A stretch of 64,000 bases of DNA from Kluyvera sp040932435. GTDB taxonomy: Bacteria > Pseudomonadota > Gammaproteobacteria > Enterobacterales > Enterobacteriaceae. The stretch's first letter is position 1; every line of letters begins with the position of its first letter. The stretch is taken from assembly GCF_040932435.1 (NCBI RefSeq), contig NZ_JBFQGA010000003.1, positions 248,001 through 312,000 on the forward strand, given 5' to 3'. The translations under genes were made by a program, and so were the position numbers. Under the pieces are notes generated by a model. The model did not search any database and had not been told where the DNA came from. It saw only the letters and a program-made list of their open reading frames with translations. This document shows positions 52,158 through 60,082 of this stretch, piece after piece.

Positions 52158-52438
52158 AAAAAGCAGTGTTACTGGCGTTGCTGATGGTGACGCCATTGAG
52201 CTGGGCGGCAGATAAAATGGTGACGATTGATGTCGGCGAGATGAACTGCCCGCTGTGCGTGATTTCGATTAACAAGGCGCTGCGTTCGACTGAGGGCGTG
52301 GTTAAGGCCAAGGCTTCGTTAAAAACGCGGCAAGCGCAGGTCGTGGTGCCGGAAGATTTTGATAATCAGCGCCTGCTGGCGGCGATCGCGCAAACGGGGT
52401 TTAAGGGCGAGATTCACGGGGAAAGTGCAGTACGGTAA
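52154..52438 (+). CDS. MerP-like periplasmic heavy-metal-associated (HMA) protein
   Basis: This 94-residue protein has a signal peptide (KKAVLLALLMVTPLSWA|AD) and one HMA domain. The metal site MNCPLC (Cys32, Cys35) replaces the GMTCxxC of MerP, and the following SINKALRSTEGVVKAKASLKTRQAQVVV fits the ferredoxin-like fold. It should pass a soft metal ion to the MerT-like partner encoded just upstream. The start overlaps the MerT-like stop. A BIME and terminator follow. Confidence 0.82.
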   Translation: MKKAVLLALLMVTPLSWAADKMVTIDVGEMNCPLCVISINKALRSTEGVVKAKASLKTRQAQVVVPEDFDNQRLLAAIAQTGFKGEIHGESAVR

Positions 52439-52447
52439 CCGGTGGTG

Positions 52448-52527
52448 CATTGCCTGATGGCGCTTCGCTTATCAGGCCTACAAACGAAAAGGATTGTAGG
52501 CCCGGTAAGCTTGCGCCGCCGGGCAAT
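52448..52527. repeat. BIME: two REP units in inverted orientation
   Basis: One unit (about 52449-52482) reads ttgcctgatggcgcttcgct..atcaggcctac. The second (about 52495-52527) reads ttgtaggcccggtaagc..gcgccgccgggcaa. It lies between the convergent MerP-like gene and ompN. Confidence 0.87.
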
Positions 52528-52530
52528 ATT

Positions 52531-52550
52531 CACCGCTGCTGCGGTTTTTT
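52531..52550 (+). terminator. Terminator of the transglutaminase-MerT-MerP operon
   Basis: accgc-tgct-gcggt followed by six Ts gives a short but GC-rich plus-strand terminator after the BIME. It lies just before the ompN stop codon. Confidence 0.75.
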
Positions 52551-52556
52551 ACGCCG

Positions 52557-53708
52557 TTAGAACTGGTAAACCAGGCCTAGAGCCGTAATGTTGTCGGTTG
52601 AAATTCCGTTGTTACTGTAGAAGTTGTCATTACCGTCAAGCAGGTTGATTTTATAATCAACGTAGGCTGACATGTTTTTGTTGAAGTAATATGTGGCACC
52701 GATATCCATATATTTAACCAAGTCTTTGTCGCCTGCAGCACTGCCATTGACGTTGTACAAGTCCTTGCCTTTAGACTGCAAATAAGAAATTGCCGGACGC
52801 AGACCGAAATCAAACTGATATTGCGCGGTAACTTCATAGTTCTGCGTTTTGTTCGCAATCCCGGAATCACCGTATGGCGTCATATTGCGGGTTTCAGAAT
52901 ACATCGTTGCCAAATAGATGTTGTTAGCATCATATTTCAGACCCGCAGTCCATGCATCGGCGGTATCGCCGCTAGCATATTGCAAATGATTGGCGTGAGT
53001 TCTGCCATCTTGCTGGTCGTTAGTACGATCGGAAGTCGTATATGCAGCGCCTGCGCTAAATCCCATACCGATATTATAGGTCGTGGAAATACCGTAGCCG
53101 TCGCCGTTATCAAAACGGGAATCGCTATCGGTGCCGCGGTTGTTGGTGCCAATATCGCTGTTCTCGTTGCTACGGCCTTCGTTTTTACCCTGGAACTGCA
53201 TGGCAAAGTTCAGGCCATCAACCAGACCGAAGAAGTCGGTATTACGGTAAGTTGCCACGCCGTTAGCACGGCCTGTCATAAAGTTGTCAGCGTTAGTGTA
53301 AGAATCGCCGCCGAATTCTGGCAGCATATCGGTCCAACCTTCTACATCGTACAGTACGCCGTAGTTACGACCGTAGTCGAATGAACCGTAATCACCGAAT
53401 TTCAGACCGGCAAACGCTAAACGAGTCCAGCTATTCGCACCATCACCTTCAGTGGAGTTTGCCTGAATGTTGTATTCCCACTGGCCGTAACCGGTCAGCA
53501 TATCGTTAATTTGAGTTTCGCCTTTGAATCCAAGACGAGCATAAGTTTGATCGCCGTCTTTTTTAGAATCGCTGGAGAAATAATGCAGACCATCTATCTT
53601 GCCGTAGATGTCTAATTTGTTGCCATCTTTATTATAAACTTCAGCAGCGTGAGTTGCGCCCGCTACAAGCAGGGCAGGAATGACGAGGGCCAGTACTTTT
53701 CTGTTCAT
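52557..53708 (-). CDS. ompN: Outer-membrane porin OmpN
   Basis: This 383-residue general trimeric porin of the OmpC/OmpF family has signal peptide MNRKVLALVIPALLVAGATHA|AE and a 16-strand barrel. The constriction loop L3 contains PEFGGDSYTNADNFMTGRANG, and the C-terminal Phe comes after LGLVYQ. Similarity is highest to E. coli OmpN, and the context (micC divergent, ydbK beyond) is the same. The external loop regions (GKNEGRSNENSDIG...) vary most. It is usually quiescent in E. coli. Confidence 0.93.
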   Translation of the reverse strand: MNRKVLALVIPALLVAGATHAAEVYNKDGNKLDIYGKIDGLHYFSSDSKKDGDQTYARLGFKGETQINDMLTGYGQWEYNIQANSTEGDGANSWTRLAFAGLKFGDYGSFDYGRNYGVLYDVEGWTDMLPEFGGDSYTNADNFMTGRANGVATYRNTDFFGLVDGLNFAMQFQGKNEGRSNENSDIGTNNRGTDSDSRFDNGDGYGISTTYNIGMGFSAGAAYTTSDRTNDQQDGRTHANHLQYASGDTADAWTAGLKYDANNIYLATMYSETRNMTPYGDSGIANKTQNYEVTAQYQFDFGLRPAISYLQSKGKDLYNVNGSAAGDKDLVKYMDIGATYYFNKNMSAYVDYKINLLDGNDNFYSNNGISTDNITALGLVYQF

Positions 53709-53936
53709 TGAAGTTATTCCTTTAGTATTTTTTTATATTCGCTCACTACCGGATGAAGGTAGTGAGTTAATGCTAAAGGAGAATTAAGCTAGAGGATAAA
53801 TAACATTTGTTACGGAATAAGTAAAATCTAAAGAAGATGATACCATTGAAATAACAATAGATTTCATGAATATATTATGTCTTTTTATATAAATTAAAAA
53901 TTATACAAATAAGAAATTCAGCGGTAATCTACGCCG

Positions 53937-54042
53937 GTTATATGCCTTTTTGCCACACAGCGAATTACTTTTACCGTGTGTCGTCTTATCTAATTTGTCA
54001 TTGGTAAATGATAAGCCCGAATAATTATTCGGGCTTTTTTTT
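53937..54042 (+). ncRNA. micC: MicC small regulatory RNA
   Basis: This ~105-nt sRNA is encoded divergently from ompN, as in E. coli, where MicC represses ompC by Hfq-assisted pairing of its 5' end with the ompC leader. The 5' end gttatatgccttt is preserved, but the following bases (ttgccacacagc) differ from the E. coli attgtcacag as I recall it. The middle is unlike E. coli. The 3' terminator agcccgaat/attcgggct with an eight-T tail is strong. The -10/-35 region (53880-53930) is A+T-rich. Confidence 0.82.
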
Positions 54043-54067
54043 CTGCCTACAGCATGAGATTTAACAC

Positions 54068-57000
54068 TTATTCCGCTGAGGTAGTCTTCTCCGCTTTTCC
54101 TGCCAGTTGAGCGAGGAAGTCATAGCGTTTTTGCAGATCGGCGGCAGCATCTTTCCACAATTGCTCAGCCACTTCCGGTTGTTGGCTATTCAGACGGCGG
54201 AAGCGCTGCTCGTTCATCAACGTTTCGGCTAAGGCATCAGACGGTGGACGAGAGTCCAGCGCCAGCGGAATTTTACCTTCATCTGCGCGACGTGGATCGA
54301 AGCGGAACAGTGGCCAGAAACCGGTGGCGGTAAGCTGGCGCATCTGATCGTGACTCAATGCCAAGTCGTAGCCGTGTTCTTCGCATGGGCTGTAGGCGAT
54401 GATGAGCGACGGCCCCGGATAAGACTCCGCTTCCTGAATGGCTTTCACCGTCTGGTTAAGCTGCGCACCGAGCGAAATCTGTGCCACGTAGACATGACCG
54501 TACATCATCATGCTAACGCCCAGATCTTTACGCGCTTTACGCTTGCCGTGCTCACCAAATTTGGTCACCGCGCCGAGCGGGGTGGCCTTCGAGGCCTGGC
54601 CGCCGGTATTGGAGTAACACTGGGTATCGAGCACCAGAATATTGACGTTCTCGGTCAGGCTCATCACGTGATCCAGACCGCCAAAACCAATATCGTAAGC
54701 CCAGCCATCGCCGCCAATTAGCCAGATAGATTTCTCGACCAGCGCATCAGCATCGGTCAACAGCTCTTCGGTACCCTCAATGCCCGCCAGTGCCTGACGT
54801 AGTGCACTGACCTGCTCGCGGCGGACCTCCGGTGTCGCTTCAGCATGCAGGGCTGCGTTAAGTTCGGCCGGGATCTGCGCGGCAAAACCGTCCAGCAGTC
54901 GCATCACGCGCTGACGATGCTGATCGACCGTTAAACGGAAGCCCAAACCAAATTCGGCATTATCTTCAAACAGCGAGTTAGCCCACGCCGGGCCGCGACC
55001 ATTCGCGTCGGTGGTATAGGGCGTTGAAGGCAGGTTGCCGCCGTAAATAGACGAACAGCCGGTGGCGTTGGCAATCAACAGACGGTCGCCATACAGTTGT
55101 GTGAGCAGTTTGATATACGGCGTTTCACCGCAGCCGGAGCATGCGCCAGAGTACTCAAACAGCGGAGTGATAAGCTGTGAAGTACGAATATCGATGCGTT
55201 CGAGTTTGCTGCGGTCAATTTCCGGTAGGTCGAGGAAGAAGTCATAGTTCACTTTCTCTTCTTCAACGTGCTCAAGACGCGACATCATATTGATGGCTTT
55301 AATTTCCGGGTTCTGGCGATCTTTAGCCGGACATACTTCAACGCACAGGTTACAGCCGGTACAGTCTTCCGGGGCGACCTGCAGCACATATTTCTGGCCG
55401 CGCATATCACGGGATTTGACATCCAGCGTGTGCAGCGACGCCGGGGCGTTTTCCATGGCTTCCGGGGAGACCACTTTGGCGCGAATCGCCGAGTGCGGGC
55501 AGGCGGCGACGCAGTGGTTACACTGGGTACAGAGATCTTCTTTCCAGATAGGGATCTCTTCGGCAATGTTGCGTTTTTCCCAGCGGGTGGTGCCTACCGG
55601 CCAAGTGCCATCCGGCGGCAGCGCGGAAACCGGCAGCGCATCGCCAAGCCCGGCCAGCATTGCGGCGGTCACGGTTTTGACGAAATCAGGGGCTTCATCA
55701 GAGACCACCGGCGGACGGTTCGGACTGTTGGTATTCACCGGCTGCAGCGGTACTTCCGCCAGCGACTCACGCGCCAGCGCCAGCGCCTGCCAGTTACGCT
55801 CAACCAGATCCTGCCCCTTGCTGCTGTAGCTTTTGGCAATGGCGTTTTGCAGCTCCATCAGGGCGCTGTCGCCCGGCAGGATCTGCGTCAAATGGAAGAA
55901 CGCCATCTGCATCACGGTGTTAATTCGTGCCGCCAGACCGCATTCACGGGCGATTTTCGCCGCGTTGACTACGTAGAAACGGGCCTGCTTCTGGTTCAGC
56001 ACCGCCTGGACTTCCTGCGGCAGACGCGCCCAAACCTCATCCGCGCTGTACGGCGTGTTAAGCAGGAAAATGCCGCCGGGTTTCAGGCGCTCGGCCATCT
56101 GGTATTTATCAATAAATTGCAACTGGTGGCAGCCAACAAAATCAGCCTGTGCCACTAAATAGGCGGAACGGATTGGCTTATCGCTTACGCGCAGGTGCGA
56201 CACCGTCAGGCCACCGGCCTTTTTCGAGTCGTAGACAAAATAGCCCTGCGCAAACCACGGCGTGGAGTTACCAATAATCTTGATATTGTTTTTGGTGGCC
56301 GAAACGCTGCCATCGCTGCCCAGGCCGTAGAACAGGGCTTCCAGCCGGGCGGTTGACGGCAGGGTATTTTCCGCCAGCGGCAAGGAGAGGTTGGTGACGT
56401 CATCGTAGATGCCAACGGTAAAGCGCGGTTTTGGTTTCACGGCCGAAAGCTCGTTGAAAATCGCCAGTACGCAGTCCGGACCAAACTCTTTTGAGGAAAG
56501 GCCATAGCGACCGCCGATGACCCGGGGCAGCGTTTCGCGCTCGCCCTGATTGAAGGCTTCAGCCAGTGCGGTCATAACGTCGAGATACAGTGGCTCTGCT
56601 TGTGCGCCTGGCTCTTTGGTTCGGTCGAGCACGGCGACACTACGTACGCTATCCGGTAACGCCTGTAACAAATGCTGGGCGGAGAAGGGGCGATACAGGC
56701 GAACTTTAAGGACGCCCACTTTTTCGCCGCGAGTCAGCAGTTCATCCACCACTTCTTCGCAGGTACCAATCGCGGAACCCATGATAACAATCACCCGTTC
56801 GGCCTGGGGATGACCGTAATATTCAAACGGTTTGTAGTGACGGCCGGTGGCGTCGGCGAAATCATTCATCGCCTGTTCAACGTGGTCGTAAACCGCGTTG
56901 TACCACGGGTTGGTGGCTTCGCGAGACTGGAAGTAGGTGTCCGGGTTGGCGGACGTCCCACGGATCACCGGATGCTCTGGGTTCAGCGCGCGGGCACGGT

Positions 57001-57595
57001 GGGCGGCAATTTCCTCATGCGGCAGCAGATCACGGATAGTGTCATCGGCCAACGGCACAATTTTGTTGATTTCGTGCGAGGTGCGGAAACCATCGAAGAA
57101 ATGAATAAACGGTACGCGACTTTTGAGCGTGGCGATATGGGAAATCAGCGCAAAGTCCTGCGCTTCCTGCACGCTGGCGGCACAGAGCATGGCGCAACCG
57201 GTCTGGCGAATGGCCATCACGTCGGAATGATCGCCAAAAATAGACAGCGCGTGAGTCGCCACGGTACGCGCGGCGACATGCAGCACAAACGGCGTTAATT
57301 GACCGGCCAGTTTGTAGAGCGTTGGGATCATCAACAGGAGGCCCTGAGATGAGGTGAACGAGGTGGATAGTGCACCGGTCTGTAATGCGCCGTGCACAGC
57401 GGCAATGGCGCCGGCTTCCGACTGCATTTCAACTACGCGGGGGACATCCCCCCACACATTTTTCAGGCCATTACCTGCCCACGCGTCCGCCTGTTCGGCC
57501 ATGGTGGAGCTGGGCGTAATTGGGTAAATGGCGATGACTTCACTGGTTCGGAACGCAACAGAGGCGACCGCACCATTACCGTCAATTGTGATCAT
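54068..57595 (-). CDS. ydbK: Pyruvate:flavodoxin/ferredoxin oxidoreductase
   Basis: This 1175-residue single-chain enzyme (also called nifJ-type PFOR) oxidises pyruvate and CoA to acetyl-CoA and CO2, reducing flavodoxin or ferredoxin. The N-terminal TPP-binding half starts MITIDGNGAVASVAFRTSEV. Two [4Fe-4S] ferredoxin motifs are visible (CTQCNHCVAACP and CTGCNLCVEVCP), a further cluster cysteine set includes CSGCGETPYIKLL, and the TPP motif is GDGWAYDIGFGGLDHV. It is oxidative-stress related in E. coli. It is convergent with micC. Confidence 0.96.
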   Translation of the reverse strand: MITIDGNGAVASVAFRTSEVIAIYPITPSSTMAEQADAWAGNGLKNVWGDVPRVVEMQSEAGAIAAVHGALQTGALSTSFTSSQGLLLMIPTLYKLAGQLTPFVLHVAARTVATHALSIFGDHSDVMAIRQTGCAMLCAASVQEAQDFALISHIATLKSRVPFIHFFDGFRTSHEINKIVPLADDTIRDLLPHEEIAAHRARALNPEHPVIRGTSANPDTYFQSREATNPWYNAVYDHVEQAMNDFADATGRHYKPFEYYGHPQAERVIVIMGSAIGTCEEVVDELLTRGEKVGVLKVRLYRPFSAQHLLQALPDSVRSVAVLDRTKEPGAQAEPLYLDVMTALAEAFNQGERETLPRVIGGRYGLSSKEFGPDCVLAIFNELSAVKPKPRFTVGIYDDVTNLSLPLAENTLPSTARLEALFYGLGSDGSVSATKNNIKIIGNSTPWFAQGYFVYDSKKAGGLTVSHLRVSDKPIRSAYLVAQADFVGCHQLQFIDKYQMAERLKPGGIFLLNTPYSADEVWARLPQEVQAVLNQKQARFYVVNAAKIARECGLAARINTVMQMAFFHLTQILPGDSALMELQNAIAKSYSSKGQDLVERNWQALALARESLAEVPLQPVNTNSPNRPPVVSDEAPDFVKTVTAAMLAGLGDALPVSALPPDGTWPVGTTRWEKRNIAEEIPIWKEDLCTQCNHCVAACPHSAIRAKVVSPEAMENAPASLHTLDVKSRDMRGQKYVLQVAPEDCTGCNLCVEVCPAKDRQNPEIKAINMMSRLEHVEEEKVNYDFFLDLPEIDRSKLERIDIRTSQLITPLFEYSGACSGCGETPYIKLLTQLYGDRLLIANATGCSSIYGGNLPSTPYTTDANGRGPAWANSLFEDNAEFGLGFRLTVDQHRQRVMRLLDGFAAQIPAELNAALHAEATPEVRREQVSALRQALAGIEGTEELLTDADALVEKSIWLIGGDGWAYDIGFGGLDHVMSLTENVNILVLDTQCYSNTGGQASKATPLGAVTKFGEHGKRKARKDLGVSMMMYGHVYVAQISLGAQLNQTVKAIQEAESYPGPSLIIAYSPCEEHGYDLALSHDQMRQLTATGFWPLFRFDPRRADEGKIPLALDSRPPSDALAETLMNEQRFRRLNSQQPEVAEQLWKDAAADLQKRYDFLAQLAGKAEKTTSAE

Positions 57596-57691
57596 TGATT
57601 ATGACACCTTACATTGCGCAGAAATTAGGTTCACGAACACGCCGGGAACCGGAATTTTATAGTTATTAAGCCGTCTGGCGTTGCTGTTATA

Positions 57692-57720
57692 CCTGATGGC
57701 GGATGACACCTTATCAGGCA
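57692..57720. repeat. Single REP unit upstream of ydbK
   Basis: cctgatggcggatgacacct..tatcagg is a single REP-like hairpin. It lies in the 354-bp gap between ydbK and ydbJ, whose remainder should hold their divergent promoters. Nothing else is recognised there. Confidence 0.75.
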
Positions 57721-57949
57721 AACAAAACATCCATGCATAACGTAAAGTCTAGCAAACCCCACGCTGAATCATTTTTGCTTTTGTGTCCTTGGTGAGGTCT
57801 ACATCAATAATGTGGGGGCTTTTGGCTGAATAAAATTGGTAGAAAATGTTTCTACGGTGCATAAATGCGCGTTTCGTCTCTCGACGTACCGTGCGCTGAT
57901 GCCTATGATGCTTAGGTTTGTTCTTAATTTTGCGTTCGGGAGGGAAGTG

Positions 57950-58216
57950 ATGCGAGCTGCGTTTTTAATCGGGTGTGCGACGATGTTGTTGTCCGCGTGC
58001 AGTAATGAACCTGTTCAGCAGGCCACTGCGGCACACGTACCGCCGGGAATGAGAGCATCGATGTCGAGCTCAGGTGATGCCAACTGCGCCATGATTGGCG
58101 GAACGCTGTCAGCCGCGCGCCAGCTTGATGGCTCAAACATCGGGATGTGTGCGCTGCCGAACGGCAAGCGATGCAGTGAGCAGTCTCTTGCGGTAGGCAG
58201 CTGCGGTAGCTACTAA
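57950..58216 (+). CDS. ydbJ: DUF333 lipoprotein YdbJ
   Basis: This 88-residue lipoprotein has lipobox LSAC (MRAAFLIGCATMLLSAC|SN) and a DUF333 domain: ANCAMIGGTLSAARQLDGSNIGMCALPNGKRCSEQSLAVGSC. Conserved cysteines suggest disulfides. Its function is unknown. The start has a strong gggaggga ribosome site; a much longer upstream extension (57836) was rejected. It ends 3 nt before the stop of convergent hslJ. Confidence 0.9.
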   Translation: MRAAFLIGCATMLLSACSNEPVQQATAAHVPPGMRASMSSSGDANCAMIGGTLSAARQLDGSNIGMCALPNGKRCSEQSLAVGSCGSY

Positions 58217-58219
58217 AGG

Positions 58220-58660
58220 TTAGTGCACCAGATCGGCGAGCTTGTAGATAAACGTTTGGTCAGCGGTAGCCAACGTTAGCTGTGTTTCTGTTAAGTCTAC
58301 CTGCGCGCCTTGGCGAAGCATTTTCGCAAGCGTGGCGTCGAGCTGATTAAGCTGCGCGTTGCGGCACAGTTTGCGCGTCATGGTTAAGTCGGGAGCGGTC
58401 AGTTCGCCATTGGTGAGGGTGGCCATCGCCGAAAATTGATTACACAAAGTACCGGACACGAAGATTTTATTCAGCAGCGGCTGTTTTTCGCCAAAGCTCA
58501 GGTCCAGCGGTGCGTTTTCGCTCTGAACGGCTTTGCCGTTGACACTTTCTAGGACGAAGCGGTGATGCTGTAGGTTATCGCCGCCGGTAAAAACTTTGCT
58601 GTTATAGACACATCCGGCAAGCAGCGTCGCTGCCGCCAGCAGAAAAACGATTTTCTTCAT
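58220..58660 (-). CDS. hslJ: Heat-inducible lipoprotein HslJ (META domain)
   Basis: This 146-residue outer-membrane lipoprotein has signal MKKIVFLLAAATLLAGC with lipobox LAGC. The META/HslJ domain shows HHRFVLESVNGK and LTAPDLTMTRKLC. E. coli HslJ is heat-induced and linked to novobiocin resistance. A segment, QPLLNKIFVSGTLC, is a little longer than in E. coli, accounting for about six extra residues. It is downstream of ldhA, with a terminator between them. Confidence 0.92.
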   Translation of the reverse strand: MKKIVFLLAAATLLAGCVYNSKVFTGGDNLQHHRFVLESVNGKAVQSENAPLDLSFGEKQPLLNKIFVSGTLCNQFSAMATLTNGELTAPDLTMTRKLCRNAQLNQLDATLAKMLRQGAQVDLTETQLTLATADQTFIYKLADLVH

Positions 58661-58742
58661 TGCACAAACTTCTTATCTATTTACTTGGTGAATGGATTGG
58701 AAGTTTAACTGTACTGTGAATGATGTATGCAGGGCTTATCTG

Positions 58743-58772
58743 AAAATGCTCCCCAGCGTTAACTAGGGAGCA
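58743..58772 (-). terminator. Terminator of ldhA
   Basis: On the minus strand tgctccc and gggagca pair around a 12-nt loop and are followed by ttttc. It lies 10 nt after the ldhA stop. Confidence 0.85.
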
Positions 58773-58781
58773 GTGGGCGTA

Positions 58782-59771
58782 TTAGACGAGGCAGTTAGGG
58801 CAGTCTGCGCCGGTATCGATGAGTCTCAGATTTTCCAGCGTGGTTTCCGAAATACTGGTCAGCGCCTCGGCGGTCAGGAAGGCCTGGTGGCCGGTGAACA
58901 GCACGTTGTGGCAAGCTGACAGACGACGGAAAACGTCATCTTGAATCACGTCGTTGGACTTATCTTCAAAGAACAGATCGCGTTCATTTTCATACACGTC
59001 CATCCCTAGCGCGCCGATTTTCTGCGTTTTCAGCGCTTCAATGGCAGCCTGTGAATCGATCAGTGCGCCACGGCTGGTGTTAATAATCATCACGCCATCT
59101 TTCATCTTCTCGAAGGCACCGGTGTTCAGCAGATGGTAGTTCTCATCCGTCAGCGGGCAGTGCAGTGTGATAACGTCTGATTCAGCGAAAAGCGTTGGCA
59201 GATCGACATACTCGACACCTAGTTCCAGGGCTGCGGCACTTGGGTATGGATCAAATGCCAGCAGGCGCATACCAAAACCTTTGAGGATCCGCAGCGCGGC
59301 AATACCGATTTTCCCCGTACCAATGACCCCGGCGGTTTTCCCGTACATGGTAAAGCCGGTCAGCCCCTCCAGCGAGAAGTTGGCATCGCGGGTACGTTGA
59401 TAAGCGCGGTGAATACGGCGGTTCAATGTCATCATCATGCCGATAGCATGCTCGGCGACCGCCTCCGGTGAATAGGCGGGAACACGTACAACGCGCAGGC
59501 CGAGTTCTTTCGCCGCATCAAGATCGACGTTGTTGAATCCTGCACAGCGCAGCGCGATGTATTTCACGCCATTTTTTTTCAACTCTTCCAGTACCGGACG
59601 GCTACCGTCGTCATTAACGAAAATACACACTGCCTCGCAGCCATGTGCGGTTTTGGCGGTTTTTTCCGTTAACAAAAAATCGAAAAACTCAAGTTCAAAG
59701 CCATATGCCTGATTCACATTTTGCAGGTACTTTTTGTCGTACTGCTTGGTGCTGTAGACGGCGATTTTCAT
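58782..59771 (-). CDS. ldhA: Fermentative D-lactate dehydrogenase
   Basis: LdhA reduces pyruvate to D-lactate with NADH during fermentation. It is 329 residues, the E. coli length. The NAD-binding motif is GVIGTGKIGIAAL, and the D-2-hydroxyacid dehydrogenase catalytic residues lie in NTSRGALIDSQA (Arg), YENERDLF (Glu) and TGHQAFLT (His). The 311-bp gap upstream, shared with divergent ydbH, shows no gene and no site I can name confidently. Confidence 0.97.
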   Translation of the reverse strand: MKIAVYSTKQYDKKYLQNVNQAYGFELEFFDFLLTEKTAKTAHGCEAVCIFVNDDGSRPVLEELKKNGVKYIALRCAGFNNVDLDAAKELGLRVVRVPAYSPEAVAEHAIGMMMTLNRRIHRAYQRTRDANFSLEGLTGFTMYGKTAGVIGTGKIGIAALRILKGFGMRLLAFDPYPSAAALELGVEYVDLPTLFAESDVITLHCPLTDENYHLLNTGAFEKMKDGVMIINTSRGALIDSQAAIEALKTQKIGALGMDVYENERDLFFEDKSNDVIQDDVFRRLSACHNVLFTGHQAFLTAEALTSISETTLENLRLIDTGADCPNCLV

Positions 59772-60082
59772 AAGCTTTACTCCAGTGATTTTAGAGTCAA
59801 GTTAGCATATTTCAAATAATCATACAAAATGTAAAAATCTTTTGAATGCTAAAGTTACGTAAGGAAACTGTTGCCAGTATACGCGTTTTAGGCGGTGGGG
59901 TGAAACCTACGTCATCAATCAGAATCAACTGAAATTACTCACATTTTATTTTATAGCAGCTACGCTTAATCACATGACTGCGGCTTTCACTCTCTGGTCT
60001 GACATGACACAATATGCGCCTTTGGACCGCACGTTACTTGGTCCGGCATGACTGCCTGCTCAATCTGGACATTACTGCACCC

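Noticed and set aside
51801..52438. Mercury resistance (mer) operon
   Set aside because: MerT- and MerP-like proteins are present, but merA and merR are absent and the MerT-like loop has one cysteine, so the label would overstate the evidence.
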